Assembly: GCF_947179165.1 (NCBI RefSeq)
Contig: NC_077248.1
Location: 8,491,256 to 8,555,255, forward strand
Length of the DNA stretch: 64,000 bases
DNA from: Solanum dulcamara
Taxonomy: Eukaryota > Streptophyta > Magnoliopsida > Solanales > Solanaceae
Direction of reading: 5' to 3'
Below the pieces are notes generated by a model that had not been told where the DNA came from, did not search any database, and saw nothing but the letters and a program-made list of their open reading frames with translations. The translations under genes and the position numbers were made by a program. Shown here one piece after another: positions 22,830-33,324 of the stretch (positions are counted from its first letter, which is position 1; every line of letters begins with the position of its first letter).

Positions 22830-24496
22830 TAGCAACAAAAGTTTTTGCACAGAAGGCGGAGGATGTAATCTTTGGATTCCCGGTTGAAGGTGAGATTGTA
22901 TGATTGAGGTATGGTAGAATTTGAGTTGTATTGTATGGTTGTAGATTGATTATATTGTGCGTATTAGATGCTTAGATATACTTTTCTCTCTGGTTTGAGA
23001 AGGTAGAGGCTTTTACATAGAGTTGTAGCACTTAGTGTCAAATTCAGACGCCAAGATGAGTTTTTTTTTTTTGTAATTTAGTGGAATGGAGCTCGATGCT
23101 ATTTAAATTTCAGATCAGATGGTGTTTTGAATGACATGATGAACTACATAAGATTAAATTCAATCAAGAATGCAAAACAGAATGATACTCTTTGTGATAT
23201 TATCTTGTGTAATGCAATCATTCCTGCAGCAATATGCTGCGAGTCTTATATGTTGTGAGCTGTGACTTCAGAGGCTGAAGACACAAAGATTACATGGTAA
23301 AGTTGCTGATACCGATATGTGGGAGCAGTTCGGGATACTTTGCTCATTTAAACAATTCTAACCTTTGGTGCTCGCTTGAGCTATGTTATTCATACCATAC
23401 TACACTTGCAACCAAGAATTAAGAGGGAAATCTGAGTTCATTAGAGATAATGTGATACCAGTTTCTTAAAAATGTTGAACACTGTCCGTTCTAAAATAAT
23501 ACTTAGTACATAGTGATCATTCAGACTAAATGGAGATTAAACTCAAATAGACCAATTAAATCTGTGTTGTATTGCAAAATGAATTCAAGAATTTGTCTTT
23601 AAAGAGAAACAAAAAGCACGAGTGTTTGTTATGTAGTTGTTCTGTTTTTCAATTTTTGTTTTATTATTTTGAGGTTGCATTTGTGGGGGGGTAGGAAGTC
23701 TTGGCTAGATCCTTCCATTCCGTAATTTATAATTATATTGAAGATTTTCAAGATTACAGAGTTAGTGAACATAATAGGAGCATTAGGATTTCATCCTTTT
23801 TTCTTGAGCATCAGGATAGAACACTTCATGTTCCATATAGTTACTTATCTGGTCTTTGTAACTATGTTGTCGGATCCTCCAAAAAGTACCTCTGCACCCG
23901 ACTTGGATCCACCAAAAATGAATAACTTTTGGAGGATCCGACACACTTGACAATGTTTTTAAAGGATCTGAAAAACATAGCTTTGGGATATATATGTTAG
24001 AAGTTCATTAATAGATATTATGTTGAACATCTCCTACATTTACTTTTCTGTGAATACCCCAGTAGAAATTTATTGCTCTTTGGTTCTTGTGGTTTAGCGT
24101 GTTTATGCCGTTAATTGGTAGTTGGTGATTGATTATAGCTCAATTATGAAATTAAATCTTCGTGGCTGCAGATCTTGTTCGCTTTGTGCTAGTCTTCTAT
24201 TTGTCAGTTTGACTTCATGGTAAGCCACTACTGGTGACATAATAAGTTATGCTGAGATTTCTAACCAAGAGAGTGTAGGCTGAGATTTAAGGTTGTCATC
24301 TTGTATTTTCCAAGTAATAGTTTTGGTTTTAGGCAAAGTTAACGTGACATCATGAACTTTATCACCATCGAGTTCAATGATTCTCTTTTCTCTTCATGAC
24401 TTGAAGTTTTCTGTTTAGACTGAATCTACTTAGGTAATCCTTATAAAGCTAGCTTGCTGCAGCTGCATCTTCTTGCCTCAGTTTGATTAGAAAAAT
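22830..24496. other. SG1-like 3' region and intergenic DNA
   Basis: The first 200-300 bp probably form the 3' UTR of the SG1-like gene. No further gene is seen. A foldback MITE lies at 23862-23981. Confidence 0.4.
23862..23981. mobile_element. Foldback MITE (family C, copy 1)
   Basis: A 120-bp palindromic element. The outer arms CTATGTTGTCGGATCC and, inverted, CTATGTTTTTCAGATCC pair. An inner perfect pair GTCGGATCCTCCAAAA (from 23869) and TTTTGGAGGATCCGAC (to 23942) makes a strong hairpin. Related, more diverged copies lie at 26851-26965 and 28626-28746. Elements of this type are common in Solanaceae as I recall. There is no coding capacity. Confidence 0.7.
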
Positions 24497-24514
24497 TCCT
24501 GATGTACATGTAGC

Positions 24515-24655
24515 ACAACAAGAAGAAGAAACACCAAGTGTACTTCCACATGTGGGGTTTGGAGAGGGTTGAGTATACCCGGACCTTACCCCTACTTTTT
24601 TTGAGAAGGTAGAGATGATGTCTCCGTAAGACCTCGGCTGAACAAACAGTGAAAA
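24515..24655 (-). mobile_element. RTE-type LINE 3' end fragment
   Basis: Read on the minus strand it repeats the 3' UTR words of the LINE at 15476-16130 (GGGTAAGGTCCGGGTATAC, then a GTGGGGTTTGGAGAGGG-type block on the plus strand near 24549) and ends in a trinucleotide tail (TTCTTCTTG). About 140 bp remain, so it is a heavily 5'-truncated copy. Confidence 0.7.
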
Positions 24656-25741
24656 TGTACATGTAGTACATACAACAAAATCTAAGCATCTCTCTTTAAA
24701 ACAATTCTCAATGAATTGGAAATTTTCTTGATTCAAGTGTCACATAATACCCTTTATACGAAGTTGTATGACAACAATATATGCATCCTTTCCATCGTAA
24801 AATTATCAATATACAGACTATAGTTTAAATCTTTCTACATATTTCTAATTAACAGTAGCAATGGCTACACTGACACTGCCTAGTCTTGACTGTTGGCATT
24901 ACTCATACCTAAAAAGCGTTTATTTTTCTCCGGGTTTATGAGATCCAAACTTAGTTAGATCCAGTTGATATGGATCCACATATGTTGAAGATTGATGCAG
25001 ATACAAATATGGGCACCAAGACGAATGGTAAAGCGTAAATGTTGCAGGACCTATGGATTCATCAAACTTGAACCTATTGAAAATAGTTTGGAGATTTGAT
25101 TCAGTATGTATGGATTCATCCCTCTATTCCTTTCTTGGCAGCTGAAAATGCATTTTTCAGCCTTATTTGTAGGAAGAAAATTTTGGAATAATAACGGATT
25201 CGCGATAAAAACCTATCCTTACCCAGTGTTTTTTCCACGTAAATAAATGTAAGACAATTACACGTTACGTGTCTTGCATATAAACTTTGTTTATGTGATG
25301 TATAGTTTCACTTTAATTTGTGACATATGATTAAGTTGCTAGGCTTGGGGTAGATTTGGGAACTCGTCAAAATATCGATGAGTTTAGCTCATGGGTCCAT
25401 GTCTGGACACAGGAAATTTCACCCAATAACTTTAAAAATGAGCGATCTTGAACTTTTGACTCCTCTCTTTCCTCATAGGTAAAGCTTCAAGGTTAAAAGG
25501 CAAAACTTGTTAAACTTGAAGTTTTGCTCATGGGGCAAGCATGATCAAAATTCAAGACCATCCATTTCTAGGGTCATTATTTTTAAAATGTTAATACCAA
25601 AGGGAATAGGCAGCAAAACTTGTCCATGAAAATTGAGAAGTTCACAAGCACCAGAAAGTGAAATCCATCAGGAAGATGATAAAACAATCCCTTACTAAAA
25701 TTCCATTTCTCTGAAGTCTACTAAACCACAAAAAAATTGAT
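24656..25741. other. Intergenic DNA between LINE fragment and NaKR-like gene
   Basis: I see no gene or clear repeat. Two related phrases (AAACTTGTTAAACTTGAAG and a GGCAAAACTTG-type word) occur near 25440-25625 and may come from an old short repeat. The right part probably holds the 3' UTR of the NaKR-like gene. Confidence 0.3.
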
Positions 25742-28392
25742 TTACATTAGTTGAATTGTTGTACTTGGAGAAACATTTTCTACCTTTTCATGAGACAACA
25801 CCATCTGCTTGTCATTATTCTTCAACTCAGAATTACTCAAATTAACTTTGGGTGTAGGGACAGAAGATGCCAGTGTTGGTGTCCAAAGCTGTGCATTTTT
25901 CACCTTGGAAATGCTTGCAAGAACACCTAATGGTGTCACATCCCCAGTTACTGTCACCTTCTTAGCAGCAAAATCTATGTTGAAAGATCTCACACCTGGT
26001 TCATGCCCAATCACAAGTATACAATTAATCAACGAGTTTAAGTTATATATATGCATCGATAGTACAAAAAATATTAACATAATTAGGTTGTTTAAAAGGT
26101 AATAAAAAGTAAATGATAAGCATCGGTAACATGAAATGGTAAATAATTTTGCTATAGTAAGTTAAACTACACTTGTTTCTCATCAATTTTGGGTTGAATT
26201 TAACTTCAACATGGCCATATATATGCAATGAGCTTTACCCAAATTCATGAGGACTCTTAAACAAGGTCTTACATGATATAAACACTACATGCTATCAATG
26301 AAATTTAACGTGTTATAGTAGGTAAATTATCTTTTTTTATCAGATTACTATAGAGTAACCTATACTTATCTTAGGCGTGATTTGATAATATCAAATATCT
26401 TTAACACTTTGTATGCATCATGTCAATGGTCCCCCAAAAAATTAACTACAAAGGAGAGCCACACACACCTTGCATTCTAGAGATGTGTTTCCTCATCTTC
26501 TTTTCACATCCTCTACAGTGAAGTGAAACTCTTAGAACAACCACCTGCAACAAAATATTCATTACTCTGTCATTTCATATATGGACCACTTTTCTACAAC
26601 TAATATATCCTCATACTTTATTCATTCTAACAAACAAAAAGTTTCCTCACTCTGATGATGTTTAACCTGTAAAGTACTCTTTTTTGTACACTATATTATA
26701 ACAAGAATGTTTTCTCTATCTTTCTGAAAAAGTAATTAAAATACTAGTCTTTATTAAATTAGAGTTGAAAGGTTTTGCAACTAAATAAATATCAGTACAA
26801 ATCCTTGTCAATTACTCTTTGTCATCCAATTATAACACACTTTCGTTTTTAGTTTTGGACTCATTAAAAAAGTCATTAGATGCATGTCATGTCTTTAAGA
26901 ATAGTGCATTTTGGAGGACTCAAAATGAATACGGATACATTTTTAGAGAGTCCAAACAATATAGCTAAGATCTAAAAGATGGAATATCTTTTATATACTT
27001 TGGAAACTCTTAGCTTAAAACTTCATATTTGCCTTAATGACTTCCTCTAATAGTCATAGATATCTCAAGTAAGTTATGCCCCAGTAGCTAATAAAGTGAG
27101 TTGAGAATTATAAGGTTGTCATTCAAATACCGCAAACAAAACAATCGGCAATTTCTTTTGATATATCCGATTGGTCAATCACTACTAAAAATTTCACTAT
27201 TTTTCACTGAAATTTTTCATTAAAAAAATGCTTACCGGTTATTCTTATATATATTTTGATTGAATCAGTGTGAAAATAAAAAAATAGTAGTGTTTTCACG
27301 TAAAAAAAATCAGGAAGCTTTCTTGGGGTTCAATGAAAATCTGTTTTTCATCATGCATTTTTTTAGTAAGTTGGTTCAATGCGAAAAAATCATGTTTTAT
27401 AACATAAATTTTCTATTAATTCGTAGTGGAAAAAAAACTTTGGTTTCTAGTAGTGAACAATGGGAAACAACAGATATCCCTTGAATTAGTTAAAGAGGGG
27501 GAGGAGAGGAAGAATTATGGAACCTGATTAGTAGAAGAAGGAGGAGGAGGACAAGATTCATCTGTCTCTGTTTTCACATCTTCCACCACAGAGGTGGTAC
27601 TACTACTAGAATCAACCAACTTGAGAACAGGGTCAAAATCTGATAAAGCATCCAACAAATTCTTCTCACTTAAAAGATACCTAGATGAACCTGGTGGAGT
27701 TATAAATTCACCAGGCTTTTTGCAGCTCCAACTACTTGTCTTAATATTCTCTTTTGCTTCAACACTGCTCTTTCTTTTCTCATCATCTTTATCTATCACT
27801 AATTTTTTTGAGACGCCCTTTGATCTCTTCGATTCTTTCGAAGTTGATTTTCTGTTCTTGCTCTGTGGTTTCGGAGAAATTGGCAAACGAGCAGAGCAAG
27901 GTGCAGAAATGGATTTAGGACCCGTTCTTCGTGAATCTCTGATTATCGGGTTGTACCTGAAAGAAAGAAAAAAATTTGGTGAATTCAGTCGTTTTTACTC
28001 AAATAGTATATTTATGTTAAAGAAATTCATTATAATACATACATAAATCAGTTATTAGCATTTGAAATCATCGTTTTAACATTCAAAACTCATAAAGTTG
28101 AAATTCTCACTAATGAAAATACATATGTAAACTCAGTTATTAGCATTTGCAATCGTGCTTTAAAATCCTCTGTTTTTCTCTGCTCTCACTAATGAAGTAA
28201 ATACAATTGAGATTTGGTTATGAAATGAAAAATTCATTAACTTCCAACTACGTACCGATCGATTGCACGGCTGCCGGAAATGCTGCCGCCGCCGAGTTGG
28301 ATAACAGAGGAGGAAGAAGAGGAAGAGCCTAATTCTTCCATGCTAAGGCATATTGCTGTAGCAGCTTGAGAAGCACAGAACATATCTTTCAT
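25742..28392 (-). CDS. NaKR-type heavy-metal-associated (HMA) domain protein, four exons
   Basis: Exons 28392-28256, 27956-27524, 26544-26469 and 25995-25742 join to 900 nt, 299 residues. All three introns have GT-AG ends and the phases agree. The N-terminus MKDMFCASQAATAICLSME, the AIDRYNPIIRDSRR stretch across the first junction and the SSRYLLSEK block are features of the SODIUM POTASSIUM ROOT DEFECTIVE (NaKR) family. The C-terminal HMA domain starts at about 191 with LHCRGCEKKM (Cys200, Cys203 form the metal-binding CxxC) and is split by intron 3 inside MQ|GVRS. In Arabidopsis NaKR1 acts in phloem and affects sodium/potassium balance and FT movement; transfer of that role is inference. The C-terminal tail after KNAQLW is low complexity. 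Confidence 0.88.
26851..26965. mobile_element. Foldback MITE (family C, copy 2), in intron 2 of the NaKR-like gene
   Basis: Arms AGTTTTGGACTC and, inverted, GCTATATTGTTTGGACTC, with the inner word GTGCATTTTGGAGGACTC. It is a diverged relative of 23862-23981. Confidence 0.6.
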
Positions 28393-29974
28393 ATTTTATT
28401 TTATTTTATTTTCAAGAAATAAGTGAAGGGAAAATAATGGGAATTTGAAGGCCAAAATGGTTTATTTAGAGAATGTTTTTTTTTTTTTTTTTGAGAAAAT
28501 GGGATAAGAAGAGAGTTGAATTGATACTATTGTACTGTTTTATCTGTATTTAAGTTCACATGTTGTGCTAACTTATCATACAGCCTGGACATATAAATTC
28601 TTTTCAACGTCACTAGTTACTTGTTTATATTGTTTGGATTTTCTAAAAATGTCGTTCGGTGCATGTTAAAATTTTTAAAAATAATGTGATTTTGGAGGTT
28701 TTGATACGAGTGTGATAATATTTTTAAAGAGATCAGGCAACGTACTAAGTTATTATTTACATACTGTATAATTCTTCGATAAGGATGGTTCAGATATATT
28801 CCTTCGGACCTTAGGTGCATCCTATTTTTTGAACTTCAAAAGTTTGTTGAGTATTGTAATAAAACATATAATAAATGTTAAACAAATATTTTATGCGTCC
28901 CATATTAGCTGTTTTAAACACATTTTTTAAGAATGTTGGGTGTTTGCTCTAATATAATTAGGTTTTTCTTTTCCTGAAAGAAAAATACAATGTCTCCATA
29001 TTTGGCTAGTCTTTTTTCTTATACAGGCTTTGAAAGTTTTGTGTAGGGGGAGAAACGGTGAGACACTAGTGTTACGTTAGCACTTGGGTGAACCTCTTTT
29101 TATTCCAAGTGAATTGTATGAGGTTATTTCTTTCGATTATTTGTACTCTCATAGTTATAGTGGATTGCTCATCTCCTCTTGTGGATGTAGGTCGGATGAT
29201 CGAACCACATTAAATGTTTGTATCTCTTTTGGTATATTTCTCGTTTGTCTTCTTACTCATGGTCATTCGAGGTTTGCTTTGTTAGTTTCCGCATGACACC
29301 TAATTATTTTCATTCCTAACAAAGAAATCATTCCCCGTTAAGAAACTTTTTTGAAAACTTTACTAACTTGTTTACAGTTTTAAAAGAATTAATTGCAAGG
29401 GTAAAATAGAATAAATATAATTAATTTTATCTTGATTTTGTAAATTTACAAGTAATTTGGAATAACTATTATATTAATATAAACAACTAATATGGAACAA
29501 CCGGAGTAGCATTATTTTCAAAAATTCGGAAAAAACTACAACAATTATTACTGTGCCTTATCGGTCCATTTAAGTTTATCTTAATATAATTATTTTAACT
29601 TGATAATCGGTTTGAAGTAATTTTCCATGAATCTGAGTTTTTTTAGAAAAAATATTTTTAATTTTTAGACTATTGTTAGTAAAATAAGATAGAAAAACAC
29701 AAAACTAATCTTCCTGGGGAAGAACTACAGATATTCATCAAAATTCTAATTAAAAGATTCTCAATAATTGAAACATGCAAAGATCAAGATATTAAATAAA
29801 AAAAAGTAATAAATATTTAGTGAATTAATGATTATATACTCCTATTTAATACTAAGTTAAAAGTTGAAATGGTGACATTCGTGGACTGGGTTTACTGAAA
29901 GATTCAGTGACAGTTTTCCTAAGAGTGCGCTTCCGCCTCATTTTTTTAAACATTCAACTCTATAAACATTATTA
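28393..29974. other. Upstream region of NaKR-like gene and intergenic DNA
   Basis: It holds an (ATTTT)n run at 28391-28412, a poly-T run at 28478-28493, the MITE at 28626-28746 and a possible copia LTR fragment near 28985-29297. That fragment (words GTGGATTGCTCATCTCCTCT and GATCGAACCACATTAAA) resembles LTR sequence I recall from Solanaceae copia elements. The remainder shows nothing recognisable. Confidence 0.35.
28626..28746. mobile_element. Foldback MITE (family C, copy 3)
   Basis: The left arm TATATTGTTTGGATTTTC is followed by AAAATGTCG, and the right side reads AATATTTTTAAAGAGATCAGG before CAACGTACTAAG. The inner word TGATTTTGGAGGTTTTGATA matches the family. The most diverged of the three. 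Confidence 0.5.
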
Positions 29975-30210
29975 GTTTTTACTGGCTCGTTGTCTCTGTA
30001 TAAACTATAGTTATGAGTTCGAACCGTAAAATAAGTAATTGATCCTTGTATTTACGTAAGTAAGTTGTCTACCAGTTACGTTGCAGGTTCGAGTCTTAGA
30101 ATCCTGATATTTGCATCAGAGTAATTAAGTTGTCCATGTTACATCCTCATAGGGTGCAATCCATCTCCGAACCTTGCGTGAATAAGAAATGCTTCGTGCA
30201 CTGAGCGAAA
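29975..30210 (+). mobile_element. TS-like SINE, degenerate, with two B-box-like sites
   Basis: Two tRNA-type B-box words occur on the plus strand: GTTCGAACC at 30017-30025 and GGTTCGAGTC at 30086-30095. They are followed by a 3' half (AGGGTGCAATCC, CCGAACCTTGCGTGAAT, ATGCTTCGTGCACTGAGC) of the type that closes Solanaceae TS/SolS SINEs. The two boxes 69 bp apart suggest a dimeric or nested copy. Confidence 0.6.
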
Positions 30211-30744
30211 TACTACATATTAATCTTTTTTTATACAATGCAGGAATAAAGAATTGGTAAAAGTAAACAATTAAATTATACTCTTTTGACATGGCCTACA
30301 TATCAATTTTCACGTGATATATTTAAGAGATCACGAGATTAAAAAATATTACATTAAACATATCTTTAATTTATATTCATAAAATTCAAAAGCTTTTTTA
30401 CTTTCTTAAATTTCATATTAAGTTAAAACAGAGTGACCAATAAAGAAACTTAACAGGGAGACAAGTCTCTGAGTTGAAATATCAGAGTTTGCACGAGAAT
30501 GAGACAGTGCAACGGCTAAATTATCTGTGGACACCCAAAAAAATAAAAATATTTCCTTTTATAATGATACTCAAAGTTCAGATTTCATGTGCAACTGTTC
30601 ACTTTGTTTGCCCAAAAAACAGTTTTTGTTTTATTCAATTCATGGGGTTTTAACAAAATGCCAAGCTAAATTGATTACTTCATTTATTGTCCTTTTTAAA
30701 TAAATAAAAAAGGGATATCAAATCCTTATCAACAAAGTAAAAAA

Positions 30745-31750
30745 GGCGAAACACATCGGTGATCCTCTAAAGTTGACACCAATTTCACTTAGATACCTAA
30801 ATCAGGAGATATTCATTTTAGACACCTCAAGTAAGGGTCGAATGTGTCATCTTGACACTTTTTTATTATCACCAAAATATATTAGATGTGTGTAATACAC
30901 TAATCCGACGTGTCAAAAGTAGAGAATTAAATAAAGACATGTGGCATATATATATATATATATCAAAAATAATTATCAAATAATGACCAATAATTTGATG
31001 ACACGTCGCATTTTTTTATCCAAAAAATTAAAAATTAACAACTATTAACCCCACCCACCCCGCCGTCATCTTCTCCAACCCCACTCACCCCTCCCCCACC
31101 CCACCAGATTTTCTTCTCCTCCAACACCCACCCAACACTATTCATATCATCTAAAGAGGAAAATATGGAGCTATAATGACAAACAAAAATATAAATCAAA
31201 TTGGGTCAAAAAATTCGACGAATCTTTATTTTTTTCGGCAAGATTAATACAAATCTAAAATTACTCACTAACTAACCCCCGCACCCACCCCCTATTAGTG
31301 GTCTTCCAACACCACCTACACCCTATCAGTGGTCTTCCAACACCACCCACCCCGCCGTTGTCTTCTCCAAAATTGATATGCTTCGTTATTCGAGTTTTTT
31401 TTTCCCGGAAGATGGTTAAGTCGCCGGAAAATCTTAACAAAAATACGGGCATAAAAAATAAACTTAAGAATTTAAAAGTAACAAGAACTAGTGAGCACAG
31501 TCGCTTTCCGTTTGATGCAAAACTGATGAATACATGTAACAATATTAAAAAATGATGAAGAAGAACAAAAGAAAAATAAAAAAAAAACAACTTCTACGCA
31601 CCTCAGATAGGTGAAAAATACGCGAGGTGCCAGCTGTGTAAAAAGTGTCAAGATGACACATTCGATCCTGTGTCTAAAATGAACATCTCTTGATTTAGGT
31701 GTTTAAGTGAAAGTTGGTGTCAACTTTTGGGGGCCACCGATGGTTTCCCG
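30745..31750. mobile_element. Mutator-type non-autonomous element with long TIRs
   Basis: 1,006 bp with terminal inverted repeats of about 100 bp. Left: GGCGAAACACATCGGTG then AAAGTTGACACCAATTTCAC. Right inverted: CGGGAAACCATCGGTG then AAAAGTTGACACCAACTTTC. Both sides continue to the shared word AATGTGTCATCTTGACAC. Flanks are AGTAAAAAA (30736-30744) and AGTAAAAAT (31751-31759), a 9-bp duplication with one mismatch. The centre has a (TA)n microsatellite near 30943-30962 and C-rich CCACCC runs. The 31261-31590 open reading is inside it and not a credible gene. Confidence 0.8.
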
Positions 31751-31759
31751 AGTAAAAAT

Positions 31760-33324
31760 TCAGGTTGGAGTTAGAAATTATACTTATGTCTCAGTAAAAT
31801 GTAATCTTGAAATTTTTGATTACATTAGTCTTGGGAAATTAAGATGAAAAATTGTGATTAATTAATCCTCAAGTTTCATGTCATTTCATCTCATTTTTGG
31901 ATAATACAGCCCCCAATTAATATTTTTGTTTTTATTAAAAACAATTTGATGTGGAAAAGACGTTGCAACTTTAATATGAGGGGTCTGAAGGCATTTCAAT
32001 TTTGTTGGGTCTTGATTAGTTGATTTGCGTAAATGTTCCTTTTAGGTCATTATTTAGATTTTATTTCATTTTTAAAAAAAAATATGCAAATACAATTCTT
32101 GAAAAAACTACCGCGTCGGACAATGTTTGCTCATATGTTGTTCAACGTTATTGACAAAATATTAAACCGCCATCTAATGTTTGCAATAACTTACAAAATT
32201 TTAGAGAGTGTAGTCTAACGTTCCCTCATAAGATTTTCAGTTTGTTCAAAAGCAATATTTAAGCTGTGATTCAAAAGGTCCACAAGTTGCAAGAAAAATA
32301 AAAACAAAATCATTCACTAAAAAGTTGTTCCAAAAAGAGACAACTCGCAAAAACTTCTAATATTTGCTCTTGCTCAGATAGTAAGCACCATCTAATTTCA
32401 GCCTTTTGGTTGTGGGTTTGAGTCATGAAGAATAAAAGAGAGAAAAAAGGGTGGGTGCTTGGTATAATAGAAAAGTTGCAAACAAAGCTATATGGTTTCA
32501 CCTTTTGCAATCCATTCAATTAAGCAGAAGTGAGAAAGGAGAACACTTTTATTCTTTGGTTGTAGAATAAGAATATAAGAACCATATTCATATTCTAAAG
32601 GAACATATGCCTTTGGAATTTTACTTTTTTCATATTATGAATGAAATAAATGAGAGCTCCACAGAATCAGATGCCTTCATAACACAACACACAAAGTCTC
32701 TTTTCCTCCTTCTCTTCTTCCTTTATTCAGATACTTCATATCTTCTTTTACAGATAATTAATATTATCTATTATACCAATTATTGCTGCCCATAGATATC
32801 TTCTCAAAAGGTCGGGTGATTGGAATCTCTCCATCCTCAATGAAAATCGAGAACTTGATAGGGGGCGTTTTACCCCCTTGGTGGGTCTACCCTGAGCAAG
32901 TTTTATGAGGCCAAAAGATTGAAAAAATGAACCATCATTAAGAGAGTGGCTCCACATAACAGTTCACAAGTAAAGTTTAAAACAGTACTTACAACTATTA
33001 AATGCAAAGCCAGGAAAACCACAGAGTAAAAGCCTAAAAGGCCAAATTACTTGTTAACTGAAGCTAAAAGCTCAAAATTTTCTCCTTGCAGAATTACAGG
33101 ATGTGTATTGGGGAAAAACATATCGAAACCAAAAAAAGGATACACGAAGCATCTGCCTAGAGTAGTGGCTGATGTCTCTGAGCATTCCAGTTAGCTATTG
33201 CAATATTGATACAAAAAATGAAGAGGGGAAAAAATGAACGAATATCTAACTTTGTATATTAGCAAAAACAATAAACAGTACACTAAGCTTGCTCTATACA
33301 ACCTAGTGTTGCTGCTACTCTTTA
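31760..33324. other. Intergenic DNA downstream of UXS
   Basis: No gene is seen. A segment at about 32790-32960 (words GGGGGCGTTTTACCCCCTTG and GTGGGTCTACCCTGAGCAAG) resembles the end of dispersed Solanaceae repeats, probably a LINE or gag-pol fragment. The last 200-300 bp should contain the UXS 3' UTR. Confidence 0.3.

Noticed and set aside
27594..28046. 150-codon reading on the plus strand
   Set aside because: It lies opposite exon 2 of the NaKR-like gene and owes its length to that exon's composition.
31261..31590. Overlapping readings on both strands in the TIR element
   Set aside because: Low-complexity CCACC-derived residues inside a non-autonomous transposon, with no family match.
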